In this document: piece after piece, positions 9,497 to 18,141 of the stretch
How positions within the stretch are numbered: the stretch's first letter is position 1
Layout: the number at the start of each line of letters is the position of its first letter
Source: Streptomyces shenzhenensis
GTDB taxonomy: Bacteria > Actinomycetota > Actinomycetes > Streptomycetales > Streptomycetaceae
Direction of reading: 5' to 3'
Assembly: GCF_021462265.1 (NCBI RefSeq)
Contig: NZ_JAJONF010000006.1
Location: forward strand, 248,001 to 312,000
Length of the DNA stretch: 64,000 bases
The notes under the pieces: model-generated
What the model was told of the DNA's origin: nothing
What the model saw: only the letters and a program-made list of their open reading frames with translations
Databases searched by the model: none
Made by a program: the position numbers and the translations under genes

Positions 9497-10321
9497 TCAC
9501 CTGGTGGGCTGCGAAGGAGACCGACGGTCGGGGTCGAAGACGCGCGCCATCATCAGGGCGTTCCGGCGTCGACTCATGAACCGGCTCATAAATACGCTGA
9601 GCTGGTTGAAGTGCCCGTCGATGACGGTCGGGCCGGGGCTGCGGCGCTCGAGGTGGCGCAGCGTGGTGGTGACGACATCCTCGGGCGTGCGCAGCTTCCC
9701 GGCGGTCAGCACCCCGGCGTCCGGCCCCATCCCGGCGGTGAAGTCGGTGGCGGTGGCGCCGGGCGCGACGGCGAACACGGTAAGGCCGGTACCTCGCAGC
9801 TCCGTCCACAGTGATTCGGTGAAGCTGAGCACGAATGCCTTGGTGGCGCTGTAGACGGCCATCCGGGGAGACGGAAGGTAGGCGGTGACGCTGGCGAGGT
9901 TGATGACGAAGCCGTTGCCGGCGTTCATCATCTGAGGCAGGAACGCCGCGGTCAGCTGCACCGGCGCCATCGCGTGAACGGCGATCTCGGCGGTGAGCTG
10001 TCCAGGATCCGCGCCGGGGAACATTGCGAACGAGCCGAACCCGGCACTGTTGATCAGGCTCGTGACTTGGATGCCCCGATCGGCGACCGCCTGGTGAAGT
10101 TCGTGTGCGGCGGTCGGGTGAGAGAGGTCAGCCGGGATCGCCTCGATATGGGCATCGGTGGTGCGGCGCAGCTCGTCCGCCATCGATTCCAGCCGCTCGG
10201 CGCGCCGGGCGACGACTACGAGGTTGGAACCGCGGGCGGCCAGGGCTTTGGCGAAGGCGGCTCCGATCCCGGAGCTGGCCCCGGTGAGCAGAACGGTCTG
10301 TGCGGGGTAGTCGACGGTCAT
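9497..10321 (-). CDS. Short-chain dehydrogenase/reductase (SDR), transposon cargo
   Basis: A 274-residue classical SDR with TGASSGIG in the nucleotide-binding loop, a VVVARR cofactor strand whose Arg-Arg suggests NADP(H), NSAG, the catalytic Ser of NLASVTAY and YSATK with Tyr and Lys. The C-terminal tail (SRFMSRRRNALMMARVFDP) is basic. The substrate is unknown. ATG 10321 is used; an in-frame ATG 24 codons upstream would add a poorly SDR-like stretch. It lies between the transposase and resolvase remnants and runs in the same direction as the LysR gene upstream, 109 bases away, so it is probably a target of that regulator. Confidence 0.88.
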   Translation of the reverse strand: MTVDYPAQTVLLTGASSGIGAAFAKALAARGSNLVVVARRAERLESMADELRRTTDAHIEAIPADLSHPTAAHELHQAVADRGIQVTSLINSAGFGSFAMFPGADPGQLTAEIAVHAMAPVQLTAAFLPQMMNAGNGFVINLASVTAYLPSPRMAVYSATKAFVLSFTESLWTELRGTGLTVFAVAPGATATDFTAGMGPDAGVLTAGKLRTPEDVVTTTLRHLERRSPGPTVIDGHFNQLSVFMSRFMSRRRNALMMARVFDPDRRSPSQPTR

Positions 10322-10430
10322 GTGACCAGCAAACGGGTCTGGCGGCGGCCGCGTCCAAGACCTGTTTCGCAACCGGTCATGCAGGAGCTGCATGACGGAC
10401 GTGGCCTACGAGGGCCGGCTGGGCCAGTGG

Positions 10431-11327
10431 TCAGGTGCGGCGGACGAGGAGTTTCTTCGCGGACTCGACAAACTCCGCAACAAGGAGGCTGGTGTCCGCA
10501 GCGCGGGTGGCGACGACGACCTGACAGGGCTCGATCTCGTCGACTGGAACGGCGACGAGGCCGGGGCGGAGGGTGTGACGCAGGTCGCCGGCCGGGACGA
10601 CAGCGACGGCATTCCCCTCGGCGATGGCCTCAAGCTTGTCGTCGTAGGTGTCGGCGAGGGTGGGGCCGAGGGGGGCGGGGTCATTGTCCGGCCGGGGTTC
10701 GAGCCGCCAGAAGGCGGTCCAGTCGGCACCCGCGCCGGTGCAGCCGACGAGTGGTTCCGCGGAGATGTCAGCAGTGGTGACCGACTCCTTTCCTGCGAGG
10801 CGGTGAGACGCGGGCACAAGCAGGACCCGAGGCTCGGCGTAGAGGACCGCCAGGGCGAGGCCGTCGGCCGGGATCGGCAGTGGTGTGCGGATGACCAGGG
10901 CGTCGACCTGCCGGTCGGGTAGGGCACCGGCGTCCTGCGAGCCGAGGTGGCGGGTGCGGACGTGGGCGTCGGGACGCCGGCGGCGCAGATCGCGTACGGC
11001 GGGCGTGACGATCAGATCGTCGGCGTACCCGATGGTGACAGTGCGCGCCGGCGCGGCGGCGCGTGCGGTGAGCACCGCCTGCTGGGCGCCGTGCACCAGT
11101 TGTTGCGCCTGTGGAAGGAACGCCGCGCCGGCGGCGGTGAGCCGGCTGCCCTGGGTGGTGCGCTCCAGCAGGCGTACGCCGAGCGTGTTCTCCAGCCGCT
11201 GGATCTGACGGCTCAGGGAGGGCTGGGCGACCCGCAGCTCCTCGGCCGCACGGGCGAAGTTCAACTGCTCGGCGATGACCGTGAAGTACCGGACAAGTCG
11301 CAGATCCAGATCGGGAAGGATGCCCAT
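10431..11327 (-). CDS. LysR-family transcriptional regulator
   Basis: About 298 residues. The N-terminal winged helix is clear (LRLVRYFTVIAEQLNFARAA, then AQPSLSRQIQRLENTLGVRLLERT), followed by the periplasmic-binding-like co-inducer domain (VTIGYADDLIVTPAV, VDALVIRTPLP, PLVGCTGAGADWTAFW). ATG 11327 is used; a GTG two codons earlier (11333) is equally possible. It is divergent from the alpha/beta hydrolase at 11418, with a perfect inverted repeat in the space between, and probably controls both that gene and the SDR downstream. Confidence 0.92.
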   Translation of the reverse strand: MGILPDLDLRLVRYFTVIAEQLNFARAAEELRVAQPSLSRQIQRLENTLGVRLLERTTQGSRLTAAGAAFLPQAQQLVHGAQQAVLTARAAAPARTVTIGYADDLIVTPAVRDLRRRRPDAHVRTRHLGSQDAGALPDRQVDALVIRTPLPIPADGLALAVLYAEPRVLLVPASHRLAGKESVTTADISAEPLVGCTGAGADWTAFWRLEPRPDNDPAPLGPTLADTYDDKLEAIAEGNAVAVVPAGDLRHTLRPGLVAVPVDEIEPCQVVVATRAADTSLLVAEFVESAKKLLVRRT

Positions 11328-11341
11328 GCCCACAGCCTACG

Positions 11342-11364
11342 CGTTATGCAATCACCGCATAACG
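11342..11364. promoter_or_regulatory. LysR operator candidate between divergent genes
   Basis: Perfect inverted repeat CGTTATGC-N7-GCATAACG, 23 bp in all, in the 90-base gap between the LysR gene and the divergent hydrolase. Length and symmetry fit a LysR recognition site; the role is inferred from position. Confidence 0.7.
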
Positions 11365-11417
11365 AGGTGCGAAACGGGTCTTGGACGGCCTGCTCCGACC
11401 GTTGTTGTCATTCACCT

Positions 11418-12176
11418 ATGACCATTGTCTTCGTCAACGGCGTTCCCGTGACCTCCGCGGTGTGGATGCCGCTGATCAACGAGTTGTCCAAGTCTCAGCA
11501 GCGGGAGACGGTCCTGCTCTCACCTCCGGGCTTCGGCGCGCCGCTTCCCTCGAACTTCGGGGCCACGTTCGTCGACTACCGGGACTGGCTCATCGACGAG
11601 CTGTCCCGATTCGAGGCGCCCGTCGACATCGTCGGCCACGACTTCGGCGGAGGGTACGCCCTGGAGGTGGCGATGGCCCGTCCCGACCTGCTCCGCAGCT
11701 GGGTCAGCGACACCATCGGCGGTTACGAGCCGGACTTCACCTGGCATGAGACCGCGAAGCTATGGCAGACGCCTGGCGACGGGGAGCGCCACGTCGAGGA
11801 GATCTTCTCGGGAGACGTCGAGGAGCGGGCAGCGCGCATGGTCGACTGGGGCATTCCCGAGCCGGCGGCATGCGAGGTGGCGCTCGGTCAGGGCCCGCAG
11901 ATGGGCAAGGCCATTCTCGCTCTGTACCGGTCCGTGCCCCAGGCAGTGCTGATCGAACGCGGCCTCGACCTGCCCGCGGCTGCTGCCAGGCCGGGTTTGG
12001 TTCCCGTCGCCACCGAGGACCACACGGCTGGCAGCGTCGCCCTCCGCCACCGCCACCGCGCTGCCCAGCGTGCTGGCGCTCGCGCCGTCGACCTCAACGG
12101 ACTCGGTCACTGGTGGATGCTTCAGGAGCCGACGCAGACGGCCCGCATGCTGTCAGATTTCTGGAACAGCCTGTAG
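11418..12176 (+). CDS. Alpha/beta-fold hydrolase with Asp nucleophile
   Basis: A 252-residue alpha/beta hydrolase. The nucleophile elbow reads GHDFGGG, that is Asp where esterases have Ser, which is the pattern of haloalkane dehalogenases and epoxide hydrolases. A late GLGHWWMLQEP supplies the likely catalytic His. The oxyanion region near the N-terminus is FVNGVPV, without the usual HG. The ATG at 11418 is chosen because homology begins there; an upstream extension is not hydrolase-like. It is divergent from the LysR gene and part of the Tn3 cargo. Substrate unknown. The stretch around residues 195-230 (HRHRAAQRAGARAVD) fits the family poorly. Confidence 0.8.
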   Translation: MTIVFVNGVPVTSAVWMPLINELSKSQQRETVLLSPPGFGAPLPSNFGATFVDYRDWLIDELSRFEAPVDIVGHDFGGGYALEVAMARPDLLRSWVSDTIGGYEPDFTWHETAKLWQTPGDGERHVEEIFSGDVEERAARMVDWGIPEPAACEVALGQGPQMGKAILALYRSVPQAVLIERGLDLPAAAARPGLVPVATEDHTAGSVALRHRHRAAQRAGARAVDLNGLGHWWMLQEPTQTARMLSDFWNSL

Positions 12177-12393
12177 CGGACCACGACGCTCGCCACCCTT
12201 GCGGCGCTGGTTACCAGACAAGCGCTGAGCGGGCTGGCCCGCCGGTGCCCCGCGGATGCAAAGGGGCGGCCCCGCCACACCCGGACAGTTCACGCCCCGT
12301 ACGCCGCAGCGGCCTTCAGCGGATGCTGCTCTCGCCTCGCCGTGGGGGTTCACGGCGGCCCGAATCCAATCAGATCCGATGGTGATTGCTGAC

Positions 12394-12423
12394 AGGGTTT
12401 GACGACAGATAGCGTCCGACCCT
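12394..12423. promoter_or_regulatory. Possible resolvase res subsite
   Basis: An imperfect inverted repeat (AGGGTTTGACG / CGTCCGACCCT, 9 of 11 matching, 8-base centre) lies 21 bases before the resolvase remnant. About 30 bp and position just upstream of tnpR are as expected for a resolvase dimer site. The rest of 12177-12393 shows nothing clear. Confidence 0.4.
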
Positions 12424-12443
12424 CCGTACGGAAGGGGCCCCGA

Positions 12444-13092
12444 GTGGCGAACCTGGTCTACAAGCGGGTCTCGACCGACCAGCAGTCCGCCGCCCGGCAG
12501 AACCTCGTCCTGGCCGAGGCCGGGATCGAGGACCCTGTCGTCTTCGAGGAGGACGGCGGTACCTCCAGCCGCCTCCACCCGCTCCAGCGCCCGGGTTCCG
12601 CGAACTGCTCATCTACGCGCGGCCGGGCGACACCGTGCACGTCTCCGAGATGTTCCGCCTCGTACGCGGCACCGGGCACGTCCTCGGCGTGCTCGACGTC
12701 CTCCACCGCGACCGCCTCGCCCTGCGCATCCACGACGGCGCGTTCTCCGCGATGGACCTCACCGTCGGCGACCTCCGCGCGACCTCCAGCGTGAGCTGAG
12801 CTACGACGGGCTGCGCGCCGCCGAGGCCAAGGGCAGCAAGGGCGGGCGCCGCCCCGCCGTGGCTGCCTCGAAGACCGACCACGTACGTACCGCGTACCTG
12901 GAAGGCCGCTCCATCGCCGCCCTCGCCCGCAACCACGGCGTCAGCTGCGGCACCATCCGCACGGCCGTCGCCGACCTCCTGCCCGACCACACCACCAGCG
13001 AGGAGGACGCCCCCGCCCCGGAGCTGCCGGTCACCCTCGACATGCCGGGCAGGGTCGCCGACTTCCTCCGATGTTCCCAGAGGCCGCCATAG
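12444..13092 (+). pseudogene. Serine recombinase (Tn3-type resolvase) remnant with frameshifts
   Basis: The first ~45 codons give a resolvase N-terminus with the catalytic Ser in YKRVSTDQQSAARQN. Near 12590 the frame shifts to continue as GFRELLIYARPGDTVHVSEM and IHDGAFSAMDLTVGDL. A further shift near 12790 leads to the YDGLRAAEAKGSKGGRRPAV linker and the C-terminal helix-turn-helix (SIAALARNHGVSCGTIRTAV). At least two indels make it non-functional. The GTG at 12444 has GGAAGGGG six bases upstream. It pairs with the transposase remnant at 8803. An alternative explanation for one shift is a sequencing error, but two are unlikely. Confidence 0.85.
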
Positions 13093-13212
13093 CACCCCAT
13101 CGGGTGATTTCCCGACGGCAGTTGACGCGGGCTCCGCGCACCGCCCCGGCGGCCGGGAAACGGTGAACGGGTAACCCCCCGCCGCAACAGCCGTCGTACT
13201 GGAGCCGCCGCC

Positions 13213-14397
13213 GTGTCCCCCACCGCCCCCGACACCACCCCGCGCGGGCACATCCCGGGCACCCGACGACCCCACCTCCCCACGGCGGCCGCCCCCCGGC
13301 ACGCCCTGCGCCGGGCGGCTCCCGCACTCGCCGCGTATCTCGCCGTACGCCTCGCCGGTCTTGCCTTCCTCGCCGTCTGGGCGCACCGGCGCCACCACGG
13401 CGTGTGGCCGATGCTGGCGACGCAGTGGGACTCCCGCTGGTACCTCGGCATCGCCGACCACGGCTACGCACACGCCCTGGGCACCGCGTACGACCACAAC
13501 AACCTGGCGTTCTTCCCGCTGTACCCGCTCCTGGTGAAGGCCGTCGCGGTGCTGACCCCGGGCACCCGGGCCAGCACCGGACTGGCCCTCGCGTGGCTGG
13601 CGTCGCTCATCGCGGCCTGGGGCGTGTTCGCGGTGGGCGACCGGCTGGCCGGCCGCCGGGTCGGCGTCCTGCTCACCGTGCTGTGGGCGGCGTACCCGGT
13701 GGGCCTGGTCCAGTGGATGGGCTACACCGAGTCGCTCTTCACGGCGTTCGCCGCGTGGACGCTGTACGCGGTGCTGACCGAGCGCTGGCTGTACGCGGCG
13801 GCGGGCTCGGTACTCGCCGGGCTGACCCGGCCGACCGGGATCGCGGTGGCCGCCGCCGTGACGGTCACCGCGCTGCTCTCGCTCCGCACCCACTTCTCGG
13901 CCCGCGCCCTGACGGCGGCCCTGGTGGCCCCGCTCGGCTGGTGCACGTACGTCGGCTGGGTGGGCCTCAGGCTGGGCCGCTGGGACGGCTACTTCGCCGT
14001 ACAGCGGATGTGGCACAACGAACTGGACGGCGGCGCGGAGACCCTGCGCTGGCTGCGGCACCTGTTCGGGCAGGTCTCGCGGCCGGAGCTGTTCCTGGTC
14101 GTCGTCAGCCTGACGATGCTGGTCTCCGTCGTCCTGTTCGCGCTCTCGGTGGCGGACCGGCAACCGCTGCCGCTGCTGGTGTTCAGCGCGGTCCTGCTGC
14201 TGATCGTGGCGGCCAGCGGCGGCGTCTACTTCCCGCGCGCCCGCTTCCTCCTCCCCGGCTTCCCGCTGCTGCTGCCGGTCGCCGGGCATCTCGCCCGTGC
14301 CTCGACGCGGCTGCGGGTGCTCGCGCTGACGACGGCCGTGGCGGGTTCGGCGTACTGCGGGGCGTACATGCTGCTGGTGTGGCCGAGTGCGCCCTGA
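13213..14397 (+). CDS. PIG-V-like integral membrane mannosyltransferase
   Basis: A 394-residue polytopic membrane protein with roughly nine to ten hydrophobic segments. The first luminal loop carries WDSRWYLGIADHGY and NNLAFFPLYPLLVK, the acidic signature of PIG-V/GT-C mannosyltransferases, which use polyprenyl-phosphate-linked mannose. YTESLFTAFAAW and RPTGIAVA are further family hallmarks. It probably decorates a lipid or cell-envelope glycan outside the membrane. It stands alone, 120 bases after the resolvase remnant. Start is a GTG; the N-terminal 30 residues are Pro/His/Arg-rich and cytoplasmic. Confidence 0.8.
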   Translation: MSPTAPDTTPRGHIPGTRRPHLPTAAAPRHALRRAAPALAAYLAVRLAGLAFLAVWAHRRHHGVWPMLATQWDSRWYLGIADHGYAHALGTAYDHNNLAFFPLYPLLVKAVAVLTPGTRASTGLALAWLASLIAAWGVFAVGDRLAGRRVGVLLTVLWAAYPVGLVQWMGYTESLFTAFAAWTLYAVLTERWLYAAAGSVLAGLTRPTGIAVAAAVTVTALLSLRTHFSARALTAALVAPLGWCTYVGWVGLRLGRWDGYFAVQRMWHNELDGGAETLRWLRHLFGQVSRPELFLVVVSLTMLVSVVLFALSVADRQPLPLLVFSAVLLLIVAASGGVYFPRARFLLPGFPLLLPVAGHLARASTRLRVLALTTAVAGSAYCGAYMLLVWPSAP

Positions 14398-14517
14398 GAC
14401 CGTCAGGACGGTCTCCTCGATGCGCCGGGTGGAGGTGGGGCCGAGGGCCGAGCAGGGTTCGTCCCTCAGCAGCACCCTGGGCCACGGCCCGGGACAACGT
14501 TGCCGTTCGGGGCAGCC

Positions 14518-14964
14518 CTACAAACCGCCCACCTCGAACCAGAGCAGCTTCCCGGTCCCGCGGTCCAGCGGGCCGTCCCCGAGCGGCCAGCCGCCCCAGC
14601 GGTCGGCGTACTCCTGCACGAGACGCAGCCCGCGCCCGCCCTCGACGTCCACCGGTGCGAGGGGGACGCGGTCCTGGGGCGGCTCGCCGAAGGGAGCGGG
14701 GATGCGTGGATGGCTGTCCCAGACGCCGACCCGCAGGCGTCCGTCCGCGAGCGCGGTGATCCGCAGGGAGGCGGGGCCCGTCGTGTGCCGATAGGCGTTG
14801 GTGACCAGCTCGGACGTCAGCAACGCGACGGTGTCGCGCACTTCGCCTCTCCCGTGGCTGTCCAGCACGGACCGTACGGTCATACGTGCGACACGTGCGG
14901 CGCGCGGGTCATGAGGCAGGCGGAGGGCGTAAGCCCAGGTGTCGCATGGGGCTACGGTGACCAT
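14518..14964 (-). CDS. ATP-binding protein, RsbW/HATPase_c_2 type (module 1)
   Basis: A 148-residue single-domain GHKL ATPase of the anti-sigma/serine kinase kind: N box LLTSELVTNAYRHT, then VGVWDSHP and GGRGLRLVQEYADRWG. Streptomyces carry many copies next to XRE-DUF397 pairs (the whiJ/abaA-type arrangement), where their role is not settled. It is divergent from the XRE gene at 15200. A second complete module lies at 58.2-59.8 kb. Confidence 0.88.
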   Translation of the reverse strand: MVTVAPCDTWAYALRLPHDPRAARVARMTVRSVLDSHGRGEVRDTVALLTSELVTNAYRHTTGPASLRITALADGRLRVGVWDSHPRIPAPFGEPPQDRVPLAPVDVEGGRGLRLVQEYADRWGGWPLGDGPLDRGTGKLLWFEVGGL

Positions 14965-15107
14965 GAACGGCTCCTACGTCGGAGGGACTCGGCGCGCTCG
15001 ACGACCCGACCCGGCGGTGGCAATGCCGCGCGCAGGGAGGACGGCGCGGTGCGCTTCCGGCTTGTGGGGCGGGAGTTGAGCGGCCCGGTTTCACCGTACC
15101 GACAGCC

Positions 15108-15123
15108 GTAGAATGGTTTCTAC
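15108..15123. promoter_or_regulatory. Inverted repeat in the ATPase/XRE divergent spacer
   Basis: GTAGAA-N4-TTCTAC, a perfect 6-bp inverted repeat about 77 bases before the XRE start codon, inside the 235-base divergent gap. Possible XRE autoregulatory site; inferred from position only. Confidence 0.45.
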
Positions 15124-15199
15124 GAAATCTGCGGATGCATCCGACGTTGCACTCATGTGGGTGACCCCTGTACGAAGCAAGGCAAAGGAGCCGAACACC

Positions 15200-16051
15200 A
15201 TGCCGCCACGGCAGACACCCACGGCACGGCAGCTGCGCCTCGGCGCCGAACTGCGCAAGCTCCGCGAGAATATGGGCCTCACCGCGCGAGAGGCCGGCGA
15301 GATGATCGGCGCGAATCAGGCACGCATCAGCAACATCGAGACGGGCCGCTTCGGCCTCAGCGAACAGCGTGTCCGCACACTCGCCCACAACTACGAGTGC
15401 ACGGACTCGGCTCTGATCGACGCACTCGTGGCCATGGCGGCATATCGGAACCGCGGCTGGTGGGAGGAGTACCGGGGCACCCTGCCCTCCCACTCCCTGG
15501 ACCTCGCCGAGATGGAGTACCACGCCGTCACCCTGCGCGTGGCTCAGGTCATCAACATTCCCGGCCTGCTCCAGACCCCTGAGCACGCCCGGACCCTGTT
15601 CCGCCAGGTGGTCCCGGAGTTGCGGCCGCACGAGATCGAGTACCGCATCTCCCATCGCATCAAGCGCCAGGCCATCCTCCACCGCGAAAAACCGACCCCG
15701 TACACGGCGATCATTCACGAGGCGGCCCTGCGCATGCGGTTCGGCGGCCGGGAAGTGGCCCGTGCCCAGTTGGACCACCTGGCCAAGATGAGCGAACTCC
15801 CGCACGTCACCGTCCGGGTGATCCCGTTCGACGGCACCGTCTTCCCGACCGTCGGCCACGGGCTGGACTACGCGTACGGGCCCGTCCCCGCCCTGGACAC
15901 AGCGCAGCTCGACGCCGCGCACGGCAGCGAACTCGTCGATTCTGCCGCACAGTTGGCCAAGTACCGACTCATCCTCGACCGCATACAGGAGGCCACCCTG
16001 GAGCCCGAGGATTCCCGCGACCTCATCCACCGCATCGCACAGGACACTTGA
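15200..16051 (+). CDS. XRE/WhiJ-like helix-turn-helix regulator with DUF5753 domain (module 1)
   Basis: A 283-residue protein with an N-terminal XRE helix-turn-helix (LGAELRKLRENMGLTAREAG, then ARISNIETGRFGLS) and the long C-terminal DUF5753 domain (RGWWEEYRGTLP, INIPGLLQTPEHARTLFR, IIHEAALRMRFGG, VTVRVIPFDG). Such proteins are partnered with a tiny DUF397 protein, here 10 bases downstream. AAAGGAG nine bases before the ATG at 15200 decides the start over an ATG-like extension from 15113. Related S. coelicolor pairs (WhiJ, BldB-linked loci) influence development and antibiotic production; the specific role here is unknown. Confidence 0.92.
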   Translation: MPPRQTPTARQLRLGAELRKLRENMGLTAREAGEMIGANQARISNIETGRFGLSEQRVRTLAHNYECTDSALIDALVAMAAYRNRGWWEEYRGTLPSHSLDLAEMEYHAVTLRVAQVINIPGLLQTPEHARTLFRQVVPELRPHEIEYRISHRIKRQAILHREKPTPYTAIIHEAALRMRFGGREVARAQLDHLAKMSELPHVTVRVIPFDGTVFPTVGHGLDYAYGPVPALDTAQLDAAHGSELVDSAAQLAKYRLILDRIQEATLEPEDSRDLIHRIAQDT

Positions 16052-16061
16052 GGACCGAGCA

Positions 16062-16250
16062 ATGACCGAACTCAACTGGCAGAAGTCCACGTACAGCGAG
16101 GAAGCATCCTCGTGCGTCGAAATAGCCCCCACCCCGACCACCATCCGCATACGCGACTCCAAACACCCCTCCGGCCCTCACCTCACCCTCCGGCCCACCG
16201 CCTGGGCGGACTTCGTCTCCTACGCGGCGGAACCGGGACGCCGGGCGTGA
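16062..16250 (+). CDS. DUF397 small protein (module 1)
   Basis: A 62-residue protein with the DUF397 hallmarks: W-x-KS-x-YS-x(5)-SCVE at the N-terminus, IRDSK in the middle and TAWADFVS near the end. It is the obligate partner of the upstream XRE gene, 10 bases away, and is thought to bind it. No other feature is visible. The 207 bases after it show nothing recognisable. Confidence 0.92.
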   Translation: MTELNWQKSTYSEEASSCVEIAPTPTTIRIRDSKHPSGPHLTLRPTAWADFVSYAAEPGRRA

Positions 16251-16457
16251 GGCGACCGGCCCTCGTCACCGCATCGCCAGTCCGGCCAGCCAGGGATGGC
16301 CGGGATGAACGCGGGTCAGCCACCCGCCGAGGGCCTCACGCGGCGTCCGGCTCAGCAGCGGCAGCACCCCGTCGAAGCCGCGACTTGCGGGAGGGCTCCG
16401 GACGTCACGGCCAGCGTGCGCCGGGCGTTGTCAGCGGCATCGGGCACACTGCGCTGT

Positions 16458-17297
16458 ATGAACTCGGCGACCGCGCACGACTACGCCTGGATCCGCACCT
16501 CGCCGCTCTTCCGCCACGCGATGGAGAGCGGATACACCCTGACACTGATACGGGGGCGGAGCCCGCACGAGGTGCTGCGCGCGATGGAGGCGGAACCGCG
16601 CGGCACCGGGGAGGGCTCGGCCGGGCTGATCGAGGCGGACGACGCTCATCGCGCCGAGGTGGATGACTACTGGGACGAGTCTTACGTCGCGGGTGCCTTC
16701 AGCACCCTGGGCGAGAGCGGCGACTGGACACTCGTCCTGGGCTTCGACGGCGGTCTGGGGATCGCGGGCGCGTGCATGGAGACGCTGTCCAAGGGGGGCC
16801 GGGTCGTGGCGCACTCGACCAACGGCGGCAAGCCCATCCACCTCTTCCACTGGTTCGAGGACGGCGAACTCCGTACGACGTTCGAGGGCCCCTCGTGGCG
16901 CGACGGCAGCACCCCCGATGAACTGGTCCCCCTGCTGCGGGACGTCGGCTTCCCCCTCACCCCTGGGGGAGAGCACGATGAGAGCGCGCCGGACGTCGAC
17001 AGGAAGGCGGGGGTCTTCGCCCTGTCCGAAAGACTCACCGGCATACGTGTCACCGAATCCCTCCTCCAGGACGCCACGTACGAACTCGGACTCGTCCCCG
17101 AACAGCCCGCCGAGGAATGGACCGGCGTGGTCATCGACATCACCGATGCCCACGGGGAGCGCCTCTACAGGGAATGGACCTACGAGGAGATCGCGACGGC
17201 GTCGGACCGTGCGCGGGCGCAGGCCGACGCGCCGGTCGTGATCACCTACAACGAGTCTCCGGCCGTGGGTCGTTCGGAGCACCGGACGGGTGAGTAG
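16458..17297 (+). CDS. DUF6461-type protein of unknown function
   Basis: A 279-residue soluble protein rich in acidic residues. Motifs DYAWIRTSPLFRHAMESGYT, DYWDESYVAGAF, GDWTLVLGFDGG and AHSTNGGKPIHLFHWFEDGE match the DUF6461 family, which is common and multicopy in Streptomyces. No enzyme motif is visible and no function is known. ATG 16458 is chosen since similarity starts there; an extension to 16296 is low-complexity Arg/Gln-rich. Confidence 0.8.
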   Translation: MNSATAHDYAWIRTSPLFRHAMESGYTLTLIRGRSPHEVLRAMEAEPRGTGEGSAGLIEADDAHRAEVDDYWDESYVAGAFSTLGESGDWTLVLGFDGGLGIAGACMETLSKGGRVVAHSTNGGKPIHLFHWFEDGELRTTFEGPSWRDGSTPDELVPLLRDVGFPLTPGGEHDESAPDVDRKAGVFALSERLTGIRVTESLLQDATYELGLVPEQPAEEWTGVVIDITDAHGERLYREWTYEEIATASDRARAQADAPVVITYNESPAVGRSEHRTGE

Positions 17298-17417
17298 CGA
17301 GCGAGCCCGTGGTGGGTGCCGTGGCCCGAGAAGCTCACACTGCCCGCCGGTCCGCGCTGAGCCTGCCGCGTCGAAGAACCGTCCGGCGCGGGACGCGGCT
17401 TCGTTTCATGACGACCC

Positions 17418-17990
17418 TCATGGACGGGTCTTCAGGCCGTCCAGGGTCAGGTCGAGCAGACGTTCTGCCTGCTGCCGCTGCTCCGGCCGCGCCGAGGTGA
17501 GGGCGATGCCTTCGAGGGCGGCGGCGATATCGGTGGCGGTGATGTCGGTACGGATCGCCCCGGCGGCCACGCACGCGCCCATGAGGGCGCTCAGGGCGAC
17601 CTGGATCATCTCCCGGCTGTTGCCGTACGGATTGTTCCCCGCGGCGGCAATGGCGCGCAGGGCCTCGATCATGCCGTACTTGGCAGTCGCGTAGTCCAGG
17701 AAGAGACGCGTCCAGGCACGCAGGGCCTCAAAGGCCGGCGCCTTCGCCAGCAACGTGGGTACCGCGTCGCACAGTTGGGCCACCTCATGGCGGTAGACGG
17801 CCTCGACCAGCGCTTCGCGGGTGGGGAAGTTGCGGTACAGCGTGGCACTGCCCACGCCCGCCTCTTTGGCGATGCGCTCCAAGTGGGCGTCGAGCCCCTC
17901 CGCCGCGAAAACGCGCACCGCGGCCGCGAGGATCTTCTCCCGGTTACGCCGCGCGTCAGCCCGCAACGGCCGTTGCGCTCCCTCGGTCAT
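17418..17990 (-). CDS. TetR-family repressor of the adjacent SDR gene
   Basis: A 190-residue TetR protein: helix-turn-helix RREKILAAAVRVFAAEGL-like segment, then RIAKEAGVGSATLYRNFPTREAL, followed by an all-helical ligand domain with ALRAIAAAGNNPYGNS. It is divergent from the SDR at 18142 with two overlapping palindromes in the space between, so it most likely represses that gene and itself. This TetR-SDR arrangement is widespread in actinomycetes; the ligand is unknown. Confidence 0.92.
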   Translation of the reverse strand: MTEGAQRPLRADARRNREKILAAAVRVFAAEGLDAHLERIAKEAGVGSATLYRNFPTREALVEAVYRHEVAQLCDAVPTLLAKAPAFEALRAWTRLFLDYATAKYGMIEALRAIAAAGNNPYGNSREMIQVALSALMGACVAAGAIRTDITATDIAAALEGIALTSARPEQRQQAERLLDLTLDGLKTRP

Positions 17991-18054
17991 CAGCGCTTGC
18001 CACCCCTTCTCAGGCTCTGGGGCCAGACTCTCCCGCCACCTAAACGGAGGCGCG

Positions 18055-18090
18055 CCCAGTTAGTCTGGTTAACTGGGGGCTCCCCCAGTT
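18055..18090. promoter_or_regulatory. Overlapping TetR operator palindromes
   Basis: Three half-sites: CCCAGTTA (18055-18062), TAACTGGG (18070-18077) and CCCCCAGTT (18082-18090). They make CCCAGTTA-N7-TAACTGGG and the overlapping AACTGGGGG-N2-CCCCCAGTT, sharing the middle half-site. They lie in the 151-base gap between tetR and the divergent SDR, 52 bases before the SDR start. Confidence 0.75.
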
Positions 18091-18141
18091 CCACTGTAGG
18101 GGAACGTACCCACCTGCACGCACCTCGCGAAAGGACTCGCC

